64,000 bases of DNA. Origin: Ligula intestinalis (taxonomy: Eukaryota > Platyhelminthes > Cestoda > Diphyllobothriidea > Diphyllobothriidae). Where the stretch lies: contig JAYGXS010000001.1 of the NCBI GenBank assembly GCA_036362985.1, forward strand, positions 77,543,958-77,607,957, in the 5' to 3' direction. A program made the position numbers and the translations under genes. The notes under the pieces are model-generated. The model made no database searches. It was given only the letters and a program-made list of their open reading frames with translations, and was not told the origin of the DNA. This document shows, one piece after another, positions 58,167 through 64,000 of this stretch. How positions within the stretch are numbered: position 1 is the first letter of the stretch; each line of letters starts with the position of its first letter.

Positions 58167-58245
58167 AAATTTCAGGATTATCAGCCATCATCAGTCAGTC
58201 ATACCCAATTCTAGGTTTAAAACCCCTGAGTTTTTAGGAAGTTGG
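58165..58245 (-). repeat. hammerhead SINE relic, intact CUGAUGA core
   Basis: The - strand has GGGTATGACTGA then CUGAUGA (58188-58194), a stem II with a mismatch, and GAAA. Stem III is absent. It directly abuts the inverted-repeat element. Confidence 0.5.
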
Positions 58246-58249
58246 ACTT

Positions 58250-58340
58250 CCTACCAACAGAACGTGACTTCGAATCTCCGAAATTGTTAACCTGGCATTG
58301 GGCATGGCTGATTGATTATGGCTAATAAGCCCGAACTTGC
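58250..58340 (+). repeat. hammerhead SINE relic, + strand copy
   Basis: Has GACTTCGAATCTC (B box), TTGGGCATGGCTGA, a mutated core UUGAUUA and TGGCTAATAAGCCC. Same family as 62190-62346, facing away from its neighbour at 58165. Confidence 0.55.
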
Positions 58341-59874
58341 GCAAAAGGAAACGAGTTGACACAGGAAAACTCCTCTCCGCGGCATTTCTCACAATAACAG
58401 CCCTGAAGCGCTATTTTCCGGTTAGGAAGATCGCCATATGACGGAATAACTCGGTCGTCGTGGTCGGTAGCATGTACCTGTGGGGTGACTGCCTGGAGAA
58501 CCGAGTCAGACAGCAGGAGTTTCTTCTTAACATGGCCCGTATGGCACTGTCACACACGTGAGATCAAAGCTGCCCTTTCTGTGAATGCCTAGTGCATTGC
58601 GCGGGGACCGGGTCACGTGTCACACACCCATACGGACTATTTAGCTGTCAGCAGCCACTTCCGCTCCCCCCCTTTCGGTATTATTGGCTGCTTTTATATC
58701 AAACCCAGGCTAGTGGAGAATACTACAAATGCCGTTCACGTCAACCTCACTACAAATTAATTCACGTGCAACTCGCCGTCCACCGCTCGCCACGTTACGA
58801 GACGCGCCATTCACGAAGGTTAAACTGGGGTCATCGAGAGTGTCCGTTGGAGTCGGAGCATCGGAAAGCAAGCTGAGGTCTAGGAAGACAGTTGGTTAAG
58901 AAGAAAACTTCGAGTGAGGATTGGAAACCTCAATTCGTTAGCATCACACGCATATCAGGAGCCGACAAAGAAAACCGACTGAAACAGTTCGGGCATGCGG
59001 CCCAAGTGTTGCTGTCCTAAATCAAACCCTATTCATCACATAGAAGGTAGGAGAATGCGTTCAGTCCAAAACTCATACTAATATTGTCCGTTGAGATATC
59101 GACGAGGTGCCTGAAGCCTCACTTCTCCCGTTAGAAGAGGGTTATGCAGATACTATAATAAACCGTTTCATCTGAAGGTGCCGCCCCAGATACCATTAAA
59201 CCCGGTTAACTCAGGCATGACCGAAACTGTACATAGTTTAATAGTATCACTAACTGAATTGTAGAGCTAGTTAAGAGTGCACGACAGACGAAGATATCAG
59301 CTGGTTACTCTCATATAAGTCGTACTGGGCTGATATCTCCAAAAACACTATTATAATCACCGCGCGTAAAGGATAACTTAGAAGGCACATATATACAGTG
59401 CTGGACCAAAAAACGCCGAAGATTGTTACCAAATATATTTAAATGAAACAAGTTTCGGTTTTAAACGTCTAAATTGAAGATAAAAAGACAAGTGCTATTC
59501 CAGCAATCAGACACAGGACACAAAAGCAAAGCGTTAGTAAATTTGAAAGGAGACACATTTGGGAGAGACTAGAAGAATGACTTTAGGAAAGTGCACACAC
59601 CAGTGTGCTCATGTTGTTAAAAAGTCTGAATCACAATCGCGACTGACTCAACAGTAACAACTCACTATGCAATACACGGAGTACAAAAAATAGATGGGCG
59701 CGGGATGGTGCACACTACAAGAGGTTAAGGCCATTTACAAATAGTATGCACCAGGGTGGTAGGGGGTGATACAAATGTAGCAGGGCCAGACGAAAGGAAA
59801 TCAAACAGGAATCATACTGAAGAAAAACCACTTTTCGCAGAGCAAAATACGGTAAAGACCCAGCCGTGCCGCCG
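58341..59874. other. unassigned spacer downstream of GPAT gene
   Basis: No gene recognised. The open frame at 58592-58876 has no known motif. Confidence 0.35.
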
Positions 59875-59885
59875 TTTATTTTATT
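59875..59885 (-). promoter_or_regulatory. poly(A) signals of GPAT gene
   Basis: Two overlapping AATAAA on the - strand, 70-80 bases after the stop codon at 59955. Confidence 0.7.
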
Positions 59886-59954
59886 AGCAGGGGCGTCGTT
59901 CATAGGCCTCGAATGAGCATACGGAAGACCCATAGAAAAAAGTTGGGCAGTGAA

Positions 59955-60045
59955 CTACTCCTCTTTCGAGATCATTTCGCTAAACAGCTTTTGTTGAGTG
60001 AGCTTCAGTGTCGGCTTTGGATGACTTCGTTTCAGTTCCCCGTCC
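59955..60045 (-). CDS. GPAT terminal exon
   Basis: Acceptor TTTCCTTTCCTAG|G, then DGELKRSHPKPTLKL and SEMISKEE and a TAG stop at 59955-59957. It was too short for a length-based search and was found by its expected DGxLKR start. Confidence 0.9.
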
Positions 60046-63000
60046 CTAGGAAAGGAAAAAAGCAGTTTTAAGTAAATTAAAAAAAACTGGTTCCAAGTTA
60101 TTTAATAAGCAGAAAAACAAGGGTGCTGGTGAAAAACAGGTAGAAAGAGGGTTGGTGCAGCGCCGAACTTACACCGAGACAAAACAGGTGTCTAGCATCC
60201 ATTACATTTATGGCTTAAGTCACGACAGATACTGCATTCAATCTACCCGCCTCTGCAATCTGTCTCATTTTTACTTGCCGCTATTGCGTGAGGGGAGACG
60301 AAAGGGGGTGAGGCTTGGTCCTGACATAGCTTTCCTCATGCAGACTCTGCGTTTCGCTTTCTCACCACATTCAAATTAAAATACATTCAAACTATCACGA
60401 CTGTTCTGCAAGCGATGTGATATGATTATAGCAGGTCCATTCTCTACGTATTCAGGCGCGTATACTGCAGGCGCAATTATTAGGTGTACTTCATTAGTCA
60501 CTGTGCAAACACGCATCTCTAGTCAGTGTGACTTCATCTTCAGAGATAAGGCGGACAGGAGTGAAGTATATGCTTCGCCAAGATTATTTATCACAAAATG
60601 GATCCGACAAAGCAAAGGGAGACTGAAATGGGCATTTCTGGCTTGTTAGCTCTTAAGATTGGGCATGACTGGCTGATGACGGCTAACATTTCACATCATA
60701 TCATCATAGTCACNNNNNNNNNNACTAGATCGGCGAAGCACAGATATCCTTATTATTGATCATAAAACAACCCACAAGTACGTTGTGATTTTGGTGCTCA
60801 TAACGTACAATGGAGGAAGGAGCACCGTATTAGTTATGAGTACCAGCAATTCCCGACCGCTGGAATTACATCAAGCAAACATCATTTCGGTGCGTATTCA
60901 GCCTGAAAGGGTACAGGACAAAACAGTTTTATCCGAAGACGTGACTGGTGACCAATAAACAATTTAGAGCTTGGAAGAACAATGTAAGGACGAGTGCAGG
61001 CAGGGCCATGTACAGTCAGGTGCGACGCAAAAAAGAGGCGGTTACAATATTCGATAGCAGAGAATATTACATTCAGTTCGCTGTTCAGTAGTGCCGGTTA
61101 CATTTGCTGAGGACGGCGGCAAAGCAAAAAGAGAGGTAGAGAAGAAAGTTGATTAATCAACGCCACGTTCATCCAATATCGCACGGGAAGGAAGCTGAAG
61201 TGGAACTACGTTAACGTTTCGCAATAAAATGTGCGAAAAATTAACCCGCGAGTTGAATAAAAAGGACAATAAGGGCGACTGCGCATCAGAAGGAACCAGG
61301 AGCTTCCGCATAAAGCCAAAAGACGTTCACTGAGTCTGGGTTAATAAGTTCAGCTGGATACTAGCGCAAACCAGAATGAACTTTCAAGAGAGGTCTACAA
61401 CAAGGCAGCCCACATGCATCGCTATGACACTGCTTGAATAGCCCAGTGTATTAAAGAAAGATGGCTTATGCGGTTTGCGCAAACTGACAGTAGGCCTGAG
61501 CGCCGTTGACCTCGCATAAGACGCTGCCTTTCCACTCAACGCAACAGCGAAATGCTGAGGTCAAAATGACCCCAAACTGTTCATCAAGATGTTGATGTGG
61601 TATTTGAGTCCTCGGTGCCTGCAGCAGCATAGGAAGCACACACCAAGCTAACAGATCCGTCACAGACTGTTGCAAGTGTAAAAAACCGAGCGGCAACATC
61701 ACTGAATACAACCAAATCAGGCAGAAATGCAGTCGTGGCCTGTAGAAACATAAGTAATACAACCCTCCCTCCAAATCGCACAAAAGGGGACGCCGTAATG
61801 TTAATTGGAATAAGTACAAAAACACTGAAACCCATAGAACACTGGCCGAACCTAGTTAAAACACAAGAGCACCCGAGCTGCATATTTGCAAACCTCTATG
61901 AAGAACGAAAAATTATGTCCTTTTAAAAAGTAGCGTTTCAAAACCCCCGAAACTTCAACTTTTAAAACATGTTCAATGCAAATATGTGGAGCTTGCTCAT
62001 TTTTTGTAGGTATCAAGAGCCAAAGCAACATCGACCCTAAACTATAAGTTGGCTGCAGATAACCCAACTATCAATCAATTTAATCCATTTTTGGAGCGAC
62101 TGTCAGTCTGAACTGTAGAAAAAATCATCACGGCCTCCACTCTGGCTGATAGTTTATTGCCATTTTGTAGTCATAATCACTACCAAAATTGTCGCCATAC
62201 AACAGTGTTTGGACCACTGGACTTCTATTTAGTAGGTTGCGTGTTCAAACCTCGGGTGGTACGTCACCCATGTGTTGGGTATGGCTGGCTAATGACGGCT
62301 AATAAGCCAGAAATGGTCATTCCAGTCTCACTTCTCGGCAATGTACAGTAGACGCCGTTGATCATGCAATATTTCGACATATGTGAAAGACTAACACATT
62401 TTCGCTAATCGGAATTGACTCCAGCTGTGATAATGACTATCGTGTAGTCTATTCTGAAGCCATTTCAGTCAGGATAGGATGCCGGCTTTTTGAAGAGCTT
62501 CGTTCGGACTCCTACGAAAACGTATCTATTGTAAAAACTGACTACTTAAATAGTATGCCTTTTTATCATTGATTTTGACTGCCTTTATGAATTCAAATAT
62601 ATTTTATGGAAAACATGGACGAAGAAATTATTTCTTGTCCATGTTTGATAGCATATTACGCCCTCTTTAAATTTTATGCGTGAAGGAAGGGTAGCTTCCG
62701 TTTTAAAAAAGTTGCCCGATTGCAAAATAATTTTCTAACCTAGTGACTTCAATACTCGAATTCAAGGTTTATAAACTGCGCACTCTGTACATCTTGTTAA
62801 AGGAAAAGTACGTTTTCATCTACAGGCTGCAGAAGAGGTCACATAGTTGTCATAAAATATTGAAATAGATGTGGAACATATTTTATGCAGTTTAGGTAGC
62901 GTTAATAAACTGACAGTTGTAGAAAAGCTCAGAATTAGCAACTTTTTAAAACCCGAAAGCTACCCCTGCTTCAAGCATAAAATTTATAGAAGGCATAATT

Positions 63001-63913
63001 AGAATTTATAAAGGCAGTCGTTAGTAGTTAGTTTTTACAATAGATACGTTTTTGTAGGAGTCCGAACGAAGCTCTTCAAAAAGCCGGCATCCTATCCTGA
63101 CTGAAATGGCTTCAGAATAGACTACACGATAATCACTATCACAGCTGGAGTCAATTCCGATTAGCGAAAATGTGTTAGTCTTTCGCATATGTCGAAATAT
63201 TGCATGATCAACGGCGTCTACTTTATATGTGGCTATCGTAGTAGCCACTGTGTGGCCGCCAGCAGGACTCGGGAGTGAATGGCAAGGCAGAACCGGTTTA
63301 TTGAGTTCAGAAACTGACCGGTGAGCGTTCATCGTCACACAGAAGTATTCGAGCGAGACTCAGCAAATGCCACTCGCACGACCACGCCTTATTACGAGAA
63401 ACAGTAAGCAAGTTAAGTAGAAACCTAGGGAACAGTTCACTACAATAAAAGAACATCTTTACAAAGTGTATGTCGCGTGCATTGTCACAACCCAGTTCAG
63501 GTTCCAAACAGTCATAGGTTACGCAAAATAAGACTATTTGTTGGATCTGAGATCCGATCTTTCCCATTATATTCCAGGCCGGATTCATCAGGTAACCTCT
63601 GTGCTCGATCATCATGGAGACAAAATGGTAGCAAAGAATTTGGAATTTAAAGTCAGAGACAGCTAGAGCTTAGGATAAAAAATATAAAATACGTATGAAT
63701 GTACCAGTCCATAGCGGTCAGGCCACCCTGCTTGGCGATTATTCGTTTAACGCGAGCGGCGAATTGAATCCCATCTTCACCAGGTAGAGGGCGTTCAGGT
63801 GGGAGATACCAGACATCAACTACCAGCGCCCAGGACGTCATCATTTTCAAAAGGTACTGGAAGAGACTGTCTTGACTGCTGTTCCAGAAGCAGTCCGCAT
63901 AACGTGGGTCATA
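59955..63913 (-). CDS. glycerol-3-phosphate acyltransferase 3/4, last two coding exons (partial)
   Basis: Exons 63705-63913 and 59955-60045 (- strand) encode the last 99 residues of an AGPAT6/GPAT4-type enzyme. The family moves an acyl group from acyl-CoA to glycerol 3-phosphate at the ER, the first step of phospholipid and triglyceride synthesis. YDPRYADCFWNSS, LLKMMTSWALVVDVWYLPPE, GEDGIQFAARVKRIIAKQGG and, across the intron, DW|DGELKR match the GPAT3/4 C-terminal region closely. The acyltransferase HX4D motif lies in exons beyond the right edge. The split Trp codon (TG|G) fixes the junction. A 3.66-kb intron separates the exons. GPAT3 and GPAT4 cannot be told apart from this part. Confidence 0.92.
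60640..60713 (+). repeat. truncated hammerhead SINE beside an assembly gap
   Basis: TTGGGCATGACTGG, intact CUGAUGA (60673-60679) and CGGCTAA are present. The match stops at 60687, and an N gap follows at 60714. Confidence 0.5.
60714..60723. other. assembly gap (10 N)
   Basis: Ten unknown bases next to the truncated SINE. Confidence 0.99.
62190..62346 (+). repeat. tRNA-derived SINE with hammerhead, best copy of family 2
   Basis: A B-box-like GTGTTCAAACCTC (62241-62253), with a weak A-box region before it, is followed by TTGGGTATGGCTGG and the hammerhead at 62283-62327. The SINE ends where the foldback element begins (62347). It lies antisense in the GPAT intron. Confidence 0.65.
62283..62327 (+). 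ncRNA. hammerhead ribozyme fold, core mutated
   Basis: Stem I GGCUGG/CCAGUC, core CUAAUGA (consensus CUGAUGA; the G-to-A change hits an essential base), stem II C-GGCU-AAUA-AGCC-A, GAA, stem III AUGG/UCAU without loop, cut triplet AUU. Compensating pairs between copies support a real fold. The copy itself should be inactive. Confidence 0.6.
62347..63222. mobile_element. foldback element, second family member
   Basis: The outer ends AGTAGACGCCGTTGATCATG pair with their complement at 63203-63222, and arms of ~370 and ~285 bases pair along most of their length. The spacer (AAACTGCGCAC, TCTGTACATC) matches the spacer of the element at 30827-32116. No SINE interrupts this copy. Confidence 0.85.
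63223..63704. other. GPAT intron sequence, nothing recognised
   Basis: Intron sequence directly downstream of the 63705-63913 exon. Open frames here are shadows. Confidence 0.4.
63705..63913 (-). CDS. GPAT penultimate coding exon
   Basis: Acceptor CCTTATTTTACAG|TAT, donor GACTG|GTACAT in phase 2; 69 codons. It carries DCFWNSS, MMTSWALVVDVWYLPPE and RVKRIIAKQGGL. Confidence 0.93.
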
Positions 63914-64000
63914 CTGTAAAATAAGGCAATATGAGGACCGATAAGGAGGTACGGTAAGCAAATAGATAATTTGGTTGACATAAAAGAAGGCAAAATAAGA

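Noticed and set aside
58592..58876. 94-aa open frame on the + strand
   Set aside because: No recognisable motif and a composition unlike the confirmed exons.
61466..61883. Overlapping open frames of 119 and 99 aa, - strand, in GPAT intron
   Set aside because: Low-complexity Leu/Phe-rich translation with no family features; inside an intron between two phase-matched exons.
63580..63600. CTGATGA on the - strand near 63590
   Set aside because: The bases following do not give GAAA at the right place and stem II does not close.
1..64000. CRISPR arrays, bacterial operons, LTR retrotransposon pairs
   Set aside because: No regularly spaced repeats, no ribosome-binding-site-led gene runs, and no paired direct terminal repeats with integrase or protease motifs were found.

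Overview
The window is animal nuclear DNA, almost certainly from a flatworm and most plausibly a tapeworm. Genes are split by short and very long GT-AG introns. The introns and spacers are packed with decayed CR1-like and RTE-like non-LTR retrotransposons, a Penelope-like element with a GIY-YIG domain, tRNA-derived SINEs that carry hammerhead-ribozyme folds, and foldback elements. The phylum is inferred from this combination; the order (Diphyllobothriidea-like) is only a guess. No bacterial, viral or CRISPR content is seen.

Three cellular genes could be assembled exon by exon with consistent splice phases. (1) NELF-A, the negative elongation factor subunit, on the + strand in eight coding exons from 7185 to 24758. 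It encodes 1018 aa, about twice the vertebrate length, because its middle is a Gln/Pro/Ala-rich low-complexity region. (2) An amidohydrolase-2 family (fuconolactonase-like) protein, + strand, four coding exons from 27376 to 36235, 450 aa. Two active-site positions are substituted, which suggests a pseudoenzyme. (3) The last two coding exons of a GPAT3/GPAT4-type glycerol-3-phosphate acyltransferase, - strand, 59955 to 63913; its 5' part lies beyond the right edge.

Layout: 1-7156 holds a - strand CR1-like relic, a second + strand CR1 scrap and unassigned DNA. 7157-24758 is NELFA; its introns hold a hammerhead SINE relic (11.4 kb), an RTE relic (19.2-20.3 kb) and a mariner-like element (23.3 kb). 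24759-27356 is unassigned spacer. 27357-36235 is the amidohydrolase gene, whose 7.07-kb last intron contains a foldback element with a hammerhead SINE inserted in it, a 5'-truncated CR1-like element, two more SINE pieces and a (TAC)n array with an assembly gap. 36236-59954 is repeat-rich: an RTE element, an unclassified ~270-bp family, a diverged ~1.3-kb duplication with a pogo-like MITE in one copy, C2H2 zinc-finger relics, Penelope-like sequence and another long inverted repeat. 59955-64000 is the GPAT gene end, whose intron carries another hammerhead SINE next to a second member of the foldback family.

The three genes do not form a pathway. The most notable signal is the set of hammerhead-type ribozyme folds at 31207-31249 (-), 62283-62327 (+), 11533-11562 (-), 58165-58205 (-), 60667-60680 (+) and 58303-58335 (+). 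Two distinct SINE types carry them, each with an almost loopless, self-complementary stem III. A looser, related-looking hairpin sits at the Penelope-like terminus.
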